Assembly (NCBI GenBank): GCA_003417655.1
Contig: QVMW01000006.1
Location: 1-64,000 of the forward strand
Reading direction: 5' to 3'
Source of the DNA: Rhodobacteraceae bacterium 63075
Lineage (GTDB): Bacteria > Pseudomonadota > Alphaproteobacteria > Rhodobacterales > Rhodobacteraceae
DNA length: 64,000 nucleotides
Below are positions 27,548-37,832 of the stretch, piece by piece. A program made the position numbers and the translations under genes. The notes beneath the pieces were generated by a model. That model was not told the DNA's origin, ran no database searches, and saw nothing but the letters and a program-made list of their open reading frames with translations. Within the stretch, counting starts at the first letter, position 1, and every line of letters starts with the position of its first letter.

Positions 27548-29944
27548 CTAGGCCCGCCGCAGCCTCAGCGCATTGGTGACCACGAAGACAGAGCTCAGCG
27601 CCATCGCGCCCGCCGCCAGCATGGGTGACAGGAGCCAGCCCGTCAGCGGGTAGAACACGCCCGCCGCCACCGGGATGAGCGCGGCATTGTAGGCGAAGGC
27701 CCAGAAGAGGTTCTGCCGGATATTGCGCATCACGTGGCTGGCCAGTCCCTGGGCCTCCGCAGCCTTGGCCGGATCACCACCCATCAGCACCACTTCGGCG
27801 CTTTCGATGGCCACGTCCGTGCCCGACCCCATCGCGATGCCCACATCCGCCGCCGACAGCGCGGGCGCGTCGTTGATCCCGTCGCCCACGAAGGCCACGG
27901 CACCGCGCTCCTGCAGCGCGCGGACGGCATCGAGCTTGCCTTCGGGCAACACCTCGGCCTGGACATCGTCGATTCCGAGCTGGCCTGCCACATGCCGTGC
28001 GGCGGCCTCGGCATCCCCCGTGATCATCGCCGTCAGGATACCGCGTTTCTTGAGCGCCTTCACGGTCTCGATGGCGCTCGGCTTGAGCGCATCAGCGACG
28101 GCGAGACGTCCGGCATAGACGCCATCCACGGCAATATAGGAGACGGATTTGCCTTGCTCCTGCCAGGCATGGCTGCCGGGCAGGTCAATCCCTTCAGCTT
28201 CGAGCATGCGTGCCGTGCCGACGAGCAGCGCATGGCCGCCGACCTCTGCGCGCACGCCCTGCCCCGACACCGCTTCGAAAGCGCTCGCCTCTGGCAAATC
28301 ACCCTCATGCGCCGCCACGATGGCGGCCGCGACGGGATGCTCCGAGCCCTGTTCGGCAGCCGCCACCAGCCGCAGCAGTTCAGCGCGCTCGAAGCCTTCG
28401 GCCTCGAAATCGGTGAGGACAGGCTTGCCTTCCGTCAGCGTGCCGGTCTTGTCGAAGGCGACGATCCCGACATCCGAGAGACGCTGAAGCGCGTCACCCT
28501 TGCGAAAGAAAATCCCCTTTTCCGCGCCGCGCCCCGTGCCGACCATGATCGACATGGGCGTGGCCAGCCCCATGGCACAGGGGCAAGCGATGATCAGCAC
28601 CGAGACAGAGGCCACCAGCGCCTGCGCCAGCTCCGCGCCGAGCGCCAGCCATGCACCAAGCGTCACCACCGCCAGCCCCATGACCACCGGAACGAACCAG
28701 AGCGTCACGCGGTCCACCAGCGCCTGGATCGGCAGCTTGGCGGCCTGCGCCTCTTCCACGGCACGCACGATCCCGGCCAGAACCGTCTCGCTGCCCACTT
28801 TCTCGGCGCGCATCTCGAGCGAGCCGTTGCCGTTCACCGTCCCGGCTACAAGCGCGTCACCTGTGCCCTTGGCAACCGGCAAGGGCTCGCCCGTGAGCAT
28901 CGCCTCATCCACATGGCTCTGGCCGCGCGTGACGCTGCCATCCACGGGCACACGTTCGCCGGGCCGAAGCCGCAGCACATCACCAACGGCGACCTCGGCC
29001 ACCGGCACACGCTCGTAGCTTTCGCCGCGCTTGATTTCGACCTCGTCAGGCGCCAGCTCCACAAGCCGCTCGATGGCCGCGCCCGCCTGCCCCTTGGCGC
29101 GCGCCTCCATCCAGCGTCCCGCAAGGATCAGCACGACGATCACCGCCGCCGCCTCGAAATAGACCGCCCGCGACGCGGCTGGCAGCAGCCCGGGCGCGAA
29201 TGTGGCCACGCAGGAGTAAAGATAGGCGGCCATCGTGCCCACGGCGACGAGGCTGTTCATGTCCGGAGCGCCGCGCATCAACGCCGGGAACCCCGCCCGG
29301 TAGAACTGCCGCCCCGGCCAGGCCAGGACAAGCGTGGTCAGGGCGAACTGGATCAGCCAGGAGGTCTGCTGGCCGATCGTGCCCATGATGAAATGATGGA
29401 AGGCGGGCACAAGGTGACCGCCCATCTCCATGATGAACACCGGCAAGGCAAGCGCGCCCGCGATCAGCGCGTCGCGCCGCAGCCGTGCCGCCTCGCCCGC
29501 GCGCCGCGCGCCGGCACTCTCGCGCTGCCCATCACCAACGGCGCGCGCGGTATATCCCGCGTCCTGCACGGCGGCGATGATGTCCGACGCGTCCACGGCC
29601 CCCGCCAGGAACGAAACGCTCAACCGCTCGGAGGCGAAATTCACCTGCGCCTCCCTGACGCCTTCGAGACTGTTCACGGCATCCTCCACACGCGCCACGC
29701 AGGAGGCGCAGGTCATGCCCTCGATGGTGAATTCGGCTTTCTGGGTGCGCGCAGGGTAGCCCGCCTTGCCGAGCGCATCGGCCACATCCTCAAGCTTGCT
29801 GCCCGGCGCGGCGAAACTCGCCTCGGCATTGGCCAGGTTCACGCGCACGTCTTCCGCCCCCGCGACAGATTCGATCGCGGCTTCCGCGCGTCGCACGCAG
29901 CCCGCACAGCTCAACCCTTCGAGTGATAGCCTCATTTCGCCCAT
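27548..29944 (-). CDS. copA: Copper-exporting P1B-type ATPase
   Basis: The 798-residue CopA has two N-terminal heavy-metal domains with Cys13/Cys16 (SCAGC) and Cys79/Cys82 (TCASC), eight membrane helices, and the CPC metal site in [13 protein letters not shown] near residue 455. The phosphorylation loop is [11 protein letters not shown], with SEHPVAAAI and [10 protein letters not shown]. It pumps Cu(I) from cytosol to periplasm. The first ATG (29944) has GGAGA nearby. The promoter carries a CueR-like operator, so copper induction is expected; the regulator gene is not in this window. Confidence 0.96.
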   Translation of the reverse strand: MGEMRLSLEGLSCAGCVRRAEAAIESVAGAEDVRVNLANAEASFAAPGSKLEDVADALGKAGYPARTQKAEFTIEGMTCASCVARVEDAVNSLEGVREAQVNFASERLSVSFLAGAVDASDIIAAVQDAGYTARAVGDGQRESAGARRAGEAARLRRDALIAGALALPVFIMEMGGHLVPAFHHFIMGTIGQQTSWLIQFALTTLVLAWPGRQFYRAGFPALMRGAPDMNSLVAVGTMAAYLYSCVATFAPGLLPAASRAVYFEAAAVIVVLILAGRWMEARAKGQAGAAIERLVELAPDEVEIKRGESYERVPVAEVAVGDVLRLRPGERVPVDGSVTRGQSHVDEAMLTGEPLPVAKGTGDALVAGTVNGNGSLEMRAEKVGSETVLAGIVRAVEEAQAAKLPIQALVDRVTLWFVPVVMGLAVVTLGAWLALGAELAQALVASVSVLIIACPCAMGLATPMSIMVGTGRGAEKGIFFRKGDALQRLSDVGIVAFDKTGTLTEGKPVLTDFEAEGFERAELLRLVAAAEQGSEHPVAAAIVAAHEGDLPEASAFEAVSGQGVRAEVGGHALLVGTARMLEAEGIDLPGSHAWQEQGKSVSYIAVDGVYAGRLAVADALKPSAIETVKALKKRGILTAMITGDAEAAARHVAGQLGIDDVQAEVLPEGKLDAVRALQERGAVAFVGDGINDAPALSAADVGIAMGSGTDVAIESAEVVLMGGDPAKAAEAQGLASHVMRNIRQNLFWAFAYNAALIPVAAGVFYPLTGWLLSPMLAAGAMALSSVFVVTNALRLRRA

Positions 29945-29970
29945 ATCGGTCTCCTTCGATAGTGATATGG

Positions 29971-29994
29971 GGTTTCCAGTAACTGGAAGGTCAA
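29971..29994 (-). promoter_or_regulatory. CueR/MerR-type promoter of copA
   Basis: On the minus strand TTGACC is followed by TTCCAGTTACTGGAAACC, a dyad of ACCTTCC and GGAAACC in an elongated 19-20 bp spacer. This is the layout of CueR-activated copper promoters. It ends 27 bp before the copA start. Confidence 0.8.
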
Positions 29995-30062
29995 GAGATC
30001 AGATCGGGCGCAGGGGAAATTTCTGCTTTATCTCGCGCCGAGCCGCGTTATAACCTGAGCCC

Positions 30063-30170
30063 ATGACACGGCAGAAACATATCGCATTCCAAGCTGCGCC
30101 CCGCGCATTGCGCCTGCCCGTCGCGCTGCGCCTGCCTGTCGCGCTGCGCCTACTTCTTAGCCGCCTCTGA
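30063..30170 (+). CDS. leuL: leuA leader peptide (35 residues, leucine-rich)
   Basis: A short frame starting ATGACACGGCAG encodes 35 residues with nine leucines in the second half, including the run CTA CTT CTT of less-used Leu codons near the end. It contains a tandem 18-base repeat giving two LRLPVA units. The TGA stop lies inside the left arm of a strong hairpin. The frame sits 83 bp before leuA. This is the classic layout of transcription attenuation: stalling at Leu codons changes the downstream fold. It is too short for routine gene calling. Confidence 0.8.
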   Translation: MTRQKHIAFQAAPRALRLPVALRLPVALRLLLSRL

Positions 30171-30200
30171 GCGTGCCCTCCCGGCGCGCGCGCTCAGAGG
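30164..30200 (+). promoter_or_regulatory. leuA attenuator hairpin
   Basis: CCTCTGAGCG (30164-30173) pairs exactly with CGCTCAGAGG (30191-30200), and GCC/GGC inside the loop extends the stem. The leader stop codon lies in the left arm, so a ribosome finishing the peptide would mask it. No clear T-run follows, so the element may act through Rho or translation rather than as a simple terminator. Confidence 0.7.
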
Positions 30201-30253
30201 ATATGCCTTTCGCGCCCTTCGCTTGGACACTCACATAACACCAGAGAATTGAT

Positions 30254-31822
30254 ATGACTTCTGCAAGCAAACAAGACCGCGTCTTGATCTTCGACACGAC
30301 CCTGCGCGACGGGGAGCAATCCCCCGGTGCCACCATGACCCACGAGGAAAAGCTGGAGATCGCCGAGCTTCTCGACGAGATGGGCGTAGACATCATCGAG
30401 GCCGGCTTTCCCATCGCCTCCGAGGGGGATTTCAACGCCGTCTCCGAGATCGCCAAACGCTCCAAGAACTCGGTGATCTGCGGCCTCGCGCGGGCCAACG
30501 AGAAGGACATTGATCGCGCCTATGAGGCTGTGAAACATGCCGCCCGTCCGCGCATTCACACCTTCATCGGCACATCGCCCCTGCACCGCGAGATTCCGAA
30601 CCTCACGCAGGACGAGATGGCCGACCGGATTCACGAAACGGTCACCCATGCGCGCAACCTCTGCGACAACGTGCAATGGTCGCCCATGGACGCCACGCGC
30701 ACCGAGTGGGACTACCTGTGCCGCGTCGTCGAGATCGCCATCAAGGCCGGTGCCACGACGGTCAACATCCCCGACACGGTGGGCTATGCCGACCCGGGCG
30801 AAAGCGCGAAGATCATCAGCGGGCTGATCGAGGCGGTGCCCGGCGCAGACGAGATCATCTTCGCCACCCATTGCCACAACGATCTGGGCATGGCCACGGC
30901 CAACTCTCTCGCCGCCGTCGCGGGCGGCGCGCGCCAGATCGAATGCACGATCAACGGCCTCGGAGAGCGCGCGGGCAATACCGCGCTCGAAGAGGTGGTC
31001 ATGGCGATCAAGACCCGCTCGGACATCATGCCCTGGTTCACCGGTATCGACACCACCAAGATCATGAACCTCTCGCGCCGCGTGGCCACGGCCTCGGGCT
31101 TCAACGTGCAGTTCAACAAGGCCATCGTGGGCAAGAACGCCTTTGCCCATGAGTCGGGCATTCACCAGGACGGCATGCTCAAGAACCGCGAGAACTTCGA
31201 GATCATGCGCCCCGAGGATATCGGCCTCGCGGGCACGTCCCTGCCTCTCGGCAAGCATTCGGGCCGCGCCGCCCTGCTCGACAAGCTGAAAAATCTCGGC
31301 TTCGACGTGGGCGACAACCAGCTCAAGGACATCTTCGTGCGTTTCAAGGACCTGGCGGACCGCAAGAAGGAAGTGTTCGACGATGACATCGTCGCCCTGG
31401 TGCGCGCGGGCGGCGGCGAGGATGACGGATACCTGTCGATCACATCGCTCGCAGTGACCTGCGGCACGGGCGGGCCGGCAGAGGCCAAGCTCGTCATGGA
31501 GGTCGGCGGCGAAGAAAAGACGGCAACCCAGTCAGGCGACGGCCCCGTCGATGCAACGTTCCGGGCCGTGCGCGACATCTACCCCAACGATGCGCATCTG
31601 GAGCTCTACCAGGTCCATGCGGTGACCGAAGGCACCGACGCGCAGGCGACGGTGTCGGTCCGGCTCGAGGAAGACGGCAACATCGCCACGGGACAGTCGG
31701 CCGATACCGACACGGTCGTGGCCAGCGCCAAGGCCTATGTCCACGCGCTCAACCGCCTGCACACCCGCCGTGGCAAGACCGGCGAGGACGAGAAGGAAAT
31801 CAGCTACAAGGATGTGAGCTGA
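30254..31822 (+). CDS. leuA: 2-isopropylmalate synthase
   Basis: LeuA (522 residues) condenses acetyl-CoA with 2-oxoisovalerate in the first committed step of leucine synthesis. The catalytic barrel has TTLRDGEQSPGATM near residue 15 and the metal motif THCHND near residue 213; GKHSGRAALLDKL and a C-terminal leucine-binding regulatory domain follow. The regulatory domain implies feedback inhibition, and the leader peptide implies attenuation, so leucine acts at two levels. It is followed by a terminator and is monocistronic. Confidence 0.97.
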   Translation: MTSASKQDRVLIFDTTLRDGEQSPGATMTHEEKLEIAELLDEMGVDIIEAGFPIASEGDFNAVSEIAKRSKNSVICGLARANEKDIDRAYEAVKHAARPRIHTFIGTSPLHREIPNLTQDEMADRIHETVTHARNLCDNVQWSPMDATRTEWDYLCRVVEIAIKAGATTVNIPDTVGYADPGESAKIISGLIEAVPGADEIIFATHCHNDLGMATANSLAAVAGGARQIECTINGLGERAGNTALEEVVMAIKTRSDIMPWFTGIDTTKIMNLSRRVATASGFNVQFNKAIVGKNAFAHESGIHQDGMLKNRENFEIMRPEDIGLAGTSLPLGKHSGRAALLDKLKNLGFDVGDNQLKDIFVRFKDLADRKKEVFDDDIVALVRAGGGEDDGYLSITSLAVTCGTGGPAEAKLVMEVGGEEKTATQSGDGPVDATFRAVRDIYPNDAHLELYQVHAVTEGTDAQATVSVRLEEDGNIATGQSADTDTVVASAKAYVHALNRLHTRRGKTGEDEKEISYKDVS

Positions 31823-31850
31823 GCAGGCTCTCGGCATCCCCGGGACTCAC

Positions 31851-31879
31851 AAGGGCGCAGCCGTGGCTGCGCCCTTTTC
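31851..31879 (+). terminator. Intrinsic terminator after leuA
   Basis: AAGGGCGCAGCC, loop GTG, GGCTGCGCCCTT, then TTC. The A/T flanks make it usable from both strands; bfr ends 31 bp on. Confidence 0.9.
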
Positions 31880-31909
31880 TGTCTCGCGGTTTCGAGCCCG
31901 GCGCGCGGG

Positions 31910-32395
31910 TTACTCGGCCTCGTCCATGGTCGAGGCGTTGAGCTGGGCATAATTTGCATCGCCCACGCGCTCCAGAAGCTCGAGCTGCGTCTGGAGGAAA
32001 TCCATGTGTCCCTCTTCGTCGGTCAGCAGCTTCTCGAAAAGCGCCATGGATACATAGTCGTCAACCTCCGAGCAGTATTTGCGCGCTTCGCGATAGAGCG
32101 CCGCGGCCTCTTCTTCGGCGGCGAGATCGGCTTCCAGCGTTTCCTTCGGGGTCTGGCCGATGCGCAGCGGGTCGAGCTTTTGCAGGTTGGGATGCCCGCC
32201 GAGAAAGATGATCCGCTGGATCAGCTCGTCGGCATGGTGCATCTCCTCGATGCTCTCGGCGCGGCTCTTGGCCGCCATGTGTCCAAGACCCCAGTCTTCC
32301 TGAAGGCGGTAGTGAAGCCAGTACTGGCTCACAGCGGTCAACTCGCTCCGCAGGGCCTTGTTGAGATACTCGATGACTTTCTCGTCGCCCTTCAT
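31910..32395 (-). CDS. bfr: Bacterioferritin
   Basis: The 161-residue Bfr forms the 24-subunit iron store. All ferroxidase residues are present (Glu18, Tyr25, Glu51, His54, Glu94, Glu127, His130), and Met52 in EEMHHADEL is the haem ligand shared at the dimer interface. It oxidises and stores Fe(II) in the cytosol. The start overlaps the bfd stop by 4 bp, so the two are co-translated: Bfd mobilises the iron that Bfr stores. The operon probably answers to iron through an upstream dyad. Confidence 0.97.
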   Translation of the reverse strand: MKGDEKVIEYLNKALRSELTAVSQYWLHYRLQEDWGLGHMAAKSRAESIEEMHHADELIQRIIFLGGHPNLQKLDPLRIGQTPKETLEADLAAEEEAAALYREARKYCSEVDDYVSMALFEKLLTDEEGHMDFLQTQLELLERVGDANYAQLNASTMDEAE

Positions 32396-32649
32396 GATCC
32401 CTGTCCTTTCCTGACTTTCAAGCTGGGAGCCTCACCGGCATTGCCCGCAAGGTTCGGAACCTTCAGGTTATCATTCGCGCGCATGGTGTCCAGAAAGAGC
32501 GGCATGCATCCGCCGCAATCGGCCGCCTTGCCAAGGGCGTGGTAGATCTTGCCGGGGCTGATGATCGTGTCCGCGTCGGAGGCGCGCATCCAGTCGATGG
32601 CAGCATGGATGTCGTCATCGGTGATGTTCATGCATTGGCAGATGATCAT
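32392..32649 (-). CDS. bfd: Bacterioferritin-associated ferredoxin
   Basis: The N-terminal domain has the [2Fe-2S] ligands Cys4, Cys6, Cys45 and Cys48 ([13 protein letters not shown]) in the BFD-fold spacing. Bfd reduces the Bfr core and releases iron. The protein has 85 residues, about twenty more than the E. coli form, with a basic C-terminal tail of no obvious role. It is first in the bfd-bfr operon. Confidence 0.93.
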   Translation of the reverse strand: MIICQCMNITDDDIHAAIDWMRASDADTIISPGKIYHALGKAADCGGCMPLFLDTMRANDNLKVPNLAGNAGEAPSLKVRKGQGS

Positions 32650-32667
32650 GTCGCCTCGCTGCGCCCG

Positions 32668-32697
32668 AATCTGATACTCGACTTATTTAATCAGATT
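32668..32697. promoter_or_regulatory. Candidate iron-responsive operator upstream of bfd
   Basis: AATCTGAT (32668-32675) and ATCAGATT (32690-32697) form a perfect inverted repeat with a 14-bp AT-rich spacer, 19 bp before the bfd ATG. Irr, RirA and IscR are all candidates; the sequence does not fit one published box cleanly. Confidence 0.5.
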
Positions 32698-32777
32698 TTA
32701 TCCGGATCACCAGAGTGTTTTTGTCGGAAATGCCTGCGCCATTCCGTCTCAACCCGGCCCGATGCGGCGCGCTGTCG

Positions 32778-33251
32778 TCAATGAAGCGCCTGTCCGCAAG
32801 GCCGGCGCATGTCGCGCGCGCACAGGGACATGCGCTTGAGAGAGAGGCCAAAGGATTCCGCCAGGCTCGCAAGGCCGGGTGCCATGTCGGCGCGCACGAG
32901 CATCGAGGCGATCAGCATGGCGTCTTCCCGGTCGCCCTCGCTGGCCGTGGCGATGAAGTTGGCAAAACAGGCCTCGTCGGCTCCGAGACAATCGCAGCCG
33001 GGGCTGTGGCGGACGAGCGGGCGGCGGCCATGGCGCGCGCAGAGCGCGCATATTTGCTCGAAGACATCACGGAGTCGCGCGCACTCGTCCGGACCGAGCG
33101 CTCTCATCGTATCGCCGAGGGCCGGAAAATCATTGTCCTGTGCCTCGTGATTCCACAGCCGCAGGCAGAGCACCGCCGTCGCCTCGACATTGCTCAGCTC
33201 CCACAAATAACCCACCGGCACACCGCCGCGTTTCCCGACAGCCGCGCTCAC
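32778..33251 (-). CDS. Cysteine-rich protein coupled to hemP
   Basis: Translation most likely starts at a GTG that overlaps the hemP stop (GTGA), giving 157 residues. The product is soluble, largely helical and has paired cysteines: CALC, GCDCLGADEAC and CARDMRRPC, plus HSPG nearby. These could bind haem, metal or a cluster, but the spacing fits no family recognised here. Tight coupling to hemP and closeness to bfd-bfr suggest a role in haem or iron handling (inference). It ends 128 bp from bfd on the same strand. Confidence 0.7.
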   Translation of the reverse strand: MSAAVGKRGGVPVGYLWELSNVEATAVLCLRLWNHEAQDNDFPALGDTMRALGPDECARLRDVFEQICALCARHGRRPLVRHSPGCDCLGADEACFANFIATASEGDREDAMLIASMLVRADMAPGLASLAESFGLSLKRMSLCARDMRRPCGQALH

Positions 33252-33415
33252 TTCGTCAGAATCAGCTTGCCCGCGCGGGTGATCCGCAGGGTATAGAGCT
33301 GATCTCCAAGCAGGATATGGGCCGATTGCCCGCCCTCCACGAGGTCCTCGGCATTGTGGCAGGGCAGGCTGCACTGCTCCGTTTTCACTGTGGATTGACT
33401 GCGCGTCTCACTCAT
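33248..33415 (-). CDS. hemP: Hemin uptake protein HemP
   Basis: The 55-residue protein ends in the HemP signature GDQLYTLRITRAGKLILTK, preceded by LVEGGQSAHILL. HemP proteins are small cytosolic factors tied to haem uptake, in some species activating the haem receptor gene. The ATG at 33415 overlaps the stop of an upstream 55-residue frame, and its own stop overlaps the next GTG, so three genes form an unbroken translational chain. Expression is probably iron-controlled through the dyad near 33670. Confidence 0.9.
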   Translation of the reverse strand: MSETRSQSTVKTEQCSLPCHNAEDLVEGGQSAHILLGDQLYTLRITRAGKLILTK

Positions 33416-33579
33416 GGCGCGGCCTCTCGGCGCGCAACGACCCTGTCGATCAGGTATTCGCAATTTGGAATGGTGTAGAGCGCCTCACTGGCCATGATTT
33501 CGCAAAGATCATCGTACCATCTGGCCGGCTCTCTGACATTTCGTTGCGCGCCCGGGCGCCTGTGCTCAGGTTCTTGCAT
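33412..33579 (-). CDS. 55-residue small protein upstream of hemP
   Basis: The frame starting ATGCAAGAACC encodes 55 residues including REPARWYDDLCEIMASEALY and IPNCEYLIDRVVARR, and stops at a TGA overlapping the hemP ATG (ATGA). It has two cysteines and mixed charge, with no signal peptide. Supporting evidence is the ATGA overlap, a sensible amino-acid pattern and a promoter upstream. No family is recognised. It is short enough to be missed by standard gene callers. Confidence 0.6.
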   Translation of the reverse strand: MQEPEHRRPGAQRNVREPARWYDDLCEIMASEALYTIPNCEYLIDRVVARREAAP

Positions 33580-33996
33580 ATCGTGGCTCCGTTGTCAGTC
33601 ACGGGCTTCCCCAAGATGCAATGCGGGGTGGCTGGTGCGATCTCTTTTCTGATTATTTTTGTCGGATTTGTCAATCCGATTTTTCCCAAATTCGATTTGC
33701 GCGATGCGGGAACACTCAGGTTGCATCGCGCCTCAGGCGCGTGCAGGACGATCGCATCGAAACGTGGCAGTATTTCGTGGCGCACCCAGACAGACCCGCG
33801 CCATGCAACCGGAAAAAGTGGCCTTGCCAATTCACCAGCCGGGTAATGGACAGCCGGACACCTTCGGTGCTTTTCCGGCCCGGTCCGCAAATTGCCCGCC
33901 CGGCCCCACGGCGACGTGAACAGCCGGCAATTGCCTTTGGAACCGGGTTCGGAGATAGTGAGTTGATAGATCGAAAACTGAAAAGATTCTCTTACC
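33580..33996. promoter_or_regulatory. Divergent control region with iron-type dyad
   Basis: This 417-bp region separates the hemP operon from the L,D-transpeptidase gene. TCGGATT-TGTC-AATCCGA (33662-33679) is a perfect inverted repeat, and its minus strand contains TTGACA as a good -35 box for the hemP transcript about 85 bp before the first ATG. The segment 33650-33710 is clearly AT-richer than its surroundings. The rest shows no credible gene, although an open frame crosses it. Confidence 0.55.
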
Positions 33997-34662
33997 ATGC
34001 TGACAAGACGCCATTTCATCGCCTCGGGCGCGGCCATGTTCTCGGCCCCGATCGCACCGCTGGCCTTCGCCGCCCCCAAATCGCCCCGCTCCATGTGGGA
34101 CAAGTGGGATGCGCAGGTCATCCCGGCCGAATATGACCCGGCCACATCGAACCCCTGGGGCCTGCAACCGCGCTTCCTGCCGCGGCTGGTCAAGGCCAAT
34201 GCCGGCCTGACCGTGGGCGACATCCATGTCGATGCGGTGGCGCGCTATCTCTATCATATCCGCGAAGACGGGATGGCCATGCGCTACGGCGTCGCCATCG
34301 CCAAGGGCAACCTCTACGAGCCGGGCGTCTACAACATCAAGTTCAAGCGCAAATGGCCGACCTGGACACCGACCAAGGCGATGATCAAGCGTGAGCCGGA
34401 ACAGTATGCCCAGCACGAGGACGGGATGGATGCAGGGCCGAACAACCCTCTGGGATCACGCGCGTTTTACCTCTACAAGGGCAATCGCGACACCTATCTG
34501 CGCATCCACGGCTCGCCCAGCTCCAACTCCATCGGCGGACGGGCCAGTTCGGGCTGCGTGAGGATGGTCATGGCGCATATCATCGGGCTTTACGAACATG
34601 TCGAAACGGGGTCCACGGCGTATCTGCACCCCTCCGAGGACAAGCTTACGGCAAACGTCTGA
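33997..34662 (+). CDS. L,D-transpeptidase (YkuD domain), exported
   Basis: The 221-residue protein has a twin-arginine-like signal (TRRHFIASGAAMF) and a YkuD domain with HGSPSSNSIGGRASSGCVRM, placing His171 and catalytic Cys187. It links meso-diaminopimelate residues in peptidoglycan, or attaches proteins to it, in the periplasm. It has no LysM or peptidoglycan-binding domain. The rod-shape operon starts about 600 bp downstream, which fits a cell-wall role. Confidence 0.92.
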   Translation: MLTRRHFIASGAAMFSAPIAPLAFAAPKSPRSMWDKWDAQVIPAEYDPATSNPWGLQPRFLPRLVKANAGLTVGDIHVDAVARYLYHIREDGMAMRYGVAIAKGNLYEPGVYNIKFKRKWPTWTPTKAMIKREPEQYAQHEDGMDAGPNNPLGSRAFYLYKGNRDTYLRIHGSPSSNSIGGRASSGCVRMVMAHIIGLYEHVETGSTAYLHPSEDKLTANV

Positions 34663-34674
34663 GCGGCGGCGCGC

Positions 34675-34953
34675 TCAGGCTGCGGGACGCGTGCAGATCG
34701 GGTTCCCGCCCGACGTGCGCAGGGGCAGGAGCGTTGTCTCGACAGGGCCGACATGCTGATACCAGTAGCAATTGTCCTCCTCGCGATAGACAACAGCCTC
34801 GAGGTTCTGGTGCGGCGCGGCGATCTCGAGAACCGATTCCGGCAGGTCACTGATGAACCGGCCCGAATTGGGGCCGTTCGTCCCCTCGAATTCCTCGCAG
34901 CCCGCCACAAGCAACAGCGCAGCCGGCACCATGAAACCCATCTTCTTCATCAA
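34675..34953 (-). CDS. Small lipoprotein
   Basis: This 92-residue protein has a lipoprotein signal peptide, with lipobox LVAGC placing Cys about 19 residues in. The mature part is acidic to neutral and contains two more cysteines (NCYWYQ; NPICTRP) that could form a disulphide. AAGGAAGAG precedes the ATG. It converges with the L,D-transpeptidase gene 12 bp away and is divergent from mreB. No function is assigned. Confidence 0.75.
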   Translation of the reverse strand: MMKKMGFMVPAALLLVAGCEEFEGTNGPNSGRFISDLPESVLEIAAPHQNLEAVVYREEDNCYWYQHVGPVETTLLPLRTSGGNPICTRPAA

Positions 34954-35031
34954 AACTCTTCCTTACCCTGTTCTCACGGCACCCGTCCCGGTCTGAGCCC
35001 CTCTCAGGTACAACGCGTCCTGGCGCGATGA

Positions 35032-36294
<1,263 letters not shown>

Positions 36295-36323
36295 GCCGCG
36301 CGCGCCGCGGAGGAAGGACGGAC

Positions 36324-37283
36324 TTGGGTAAGGACCCGCTCAGATCAGAGGATTTCTCAGGCCCGCTCAAGCGCCTGATCCTCGTTCTGCTGGTCCTTTT
36401 CCTCGTGGCGATCTTCGTGCTCTGGCGGATCGACAGCCCGCGCGTCGAGCGTTTCCGCATCGCCGTGATCGACCGTGTCGTGCCCAGTTTCGACTGGGCC
36501 CTAGCCCCCGTGACGGCCACGGCGAACCTTGTCCGCGACTTCCAGAGCTACCAGCAGATCTACAAGCAGAACCAGGAGCTTCGCCGCGAGCTTCAGCAGA
36601 TGAAGAGCTGGAAGGAGGCGGCGCTGCAACTCGAGCAGGAAAACGCGCGTCTGCTTGATCTGAACAACGTGCGCCTCGACCCGCGCCTGACCTACATCAC
36701 CGGCGTCGTGCTGGCCGACAGCGGCTCGCCCTACCGCCAGTCGGTGCTGGTCAATGTCGGCGCCCGTGACGGGATCATCGACGGCTGGGCCGCGATGGAC
36801 GGGATCGGCCTCGTGGGGCGCGTCTCCGGCGTCGGGGAGCGGTCCTCGCGCATCCTGCTGCTGACCGATCCGTCGAGCCGCGTGCCGGTCACCATCCAGC
36901 CTTCGGGCCAGCGCGGGCTCATCGTGGGAGACAACACGCTCGCCCCGCCCATCGATTTCATCGAGAATCGCGACCTCGTGCGCGCAGGCGACCGCGTCGT
37001 GACGTCGGGCGACGGCGAGGTGTTCCCCGCGGACGTGCTCATCGGCCATGTCGCCACCGACAAGGGCGGCCGGATGCGCGTGCGCCTCTCGGCCGACTAT
37101 GAGCGCCTCGAATTCCTACGGATCCTGCGCAATTACGGCACCGAACGCATCGACGATCCGGGCCGGATGATCCTGCCCGAGGATGGCCCGGCCGCGCCCC
37201 TCGCCCCCGAGGAGCAGAGGGTCGAGCCGGCGGAGGCGCTGGGCGCGGAGGCCCTGAACGCGGGGGATCCGGACGATGACTGA
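36324..37283 (+). CDS. mreC: Rod-shape protein MreC
   Basis: MreC (319 residues) has one N-terminal membrane helix (LKRLILVLLVLFLVAIFVLW), a coiled coil near residues 70-110 and the periplasmic double beta-barrel with GWAAMDGIGLVGRVSGVG. It links MreB to PBP2 in the elongasome. Translation seems to start at TTG (36324) after GGAGGAAGG. The acidic, Pro/Ala-rich C-terminus is poorly conserved. The 3' end overlaps mreD by 8 bp. Confidence 0.93.
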   Translation: MGKDPLRSEDFSGPLKRLILVLLVLFLVAIFVLWRIDSPRVERFRIAVIDRVVPSFDWALAPVTATANLVRDFQSYQQIYKQNQELRRELQQMKSWKEAALQLEQENARLLDLNNVRLDPRLTYITGVVLADSGSPYRQSVLVNVGARDGIIDGWAAMDGIGLVGRVSGVGERSSRILLLTDPSSRVPVTIQPSGQRGLIVGDNTLAPPIDFIENRDLVRAGDRVVTSGDGEVFPADVLIGHVATDKGGRMRVRLSADYERLEFLRILRNYGTERIDDPGRMILPEDGPAAPLAPEEQRVEPAEALGAEALNAGDPDDD

Positions 37284-37815
37284 AAACTCCCTCATGCGGC
37301 TGTGGTTCATGCGGGCCATGTTCGTGGTCCTGAGCGGTGCCGTCATCTTCGTTCACCTGGTCCCGCTTCAGACCACCCCCGCCAGATGGCCCACCCCCGA
37401 CCTGCTTCTGGTTTTGGGCTTCGCATGGGCGCTGCGGCGCGGCGAGTTCGTCCCGCCGGCGCTGTTCGCGCTGGTCATGCTCTTCGCCGATCTCATCTTC
37501 GATCGTCCGCCGGGGCTCTATGCCGCGCTTGCGCTGATCGCGCTCGAAATGCTCAAGGCCCGCGCCGGCAAGCTGCGCGACATGCCCTTCACGGTCGAAT
37601 GGGCCTCTGCGGGCATGGCCATCATCGCGGTGATCCTGCTCTACCGGCTCATTCTCGCCACGCTCATCATCGAGCACTTCTCCTTCGCGCTCGCCTTGGG
37701 CCAGACTGTGCTCACGATCCTGTGCTACCCTGTTGTGATCGGGTTTTCTTATGTATTCTTCCGTCTCACGAAGCCCGTGCTGGGCGAGGTGAATGCCCTC
37801 GGTCAGAGGCTCTAG
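37276..37815 (+). CDS. mreD: Rod-shape protein MreD
   Basis: MreD is a 179-residue inner-membrane protein with about five hydrophobic segments and the pattern PTPDLLLVLGFAWALRRGEF typical of alphaproteobacterial MreD. It belongs to the elongasome membrane core. It starts inside the end of mreC, showing coupling, and ends 17 bp before mrdA. Confidence 0.9.
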   Translation: MTENSLMRLWFMRAMFVVLSGAVIFVHLVPLQTTPARWPTPDLLLVLGFAWALRRGEFVPPALFALVMLFADLIFDRPPGLYAALALIALEMLKARAGKLRDMPFTVEWASAGMAIIAVILLYRLILATLIIEHFSFALALGQTVLTILCYPVVIGFSYVFFRLTKPVLGEVNALGQRL

Positions 37816-37832
37816 ACTCCAGGAGGCCACCC

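Noticed and set aside
33450..34223. 257-codon minus-strand frame between hemP and the L,D-transpeptidase
   Set aside because: Most of it is antisense to the transpeptidase gene, and it conflicts with the 55-residue frame coupled to hemP. No motif or start site supports it.
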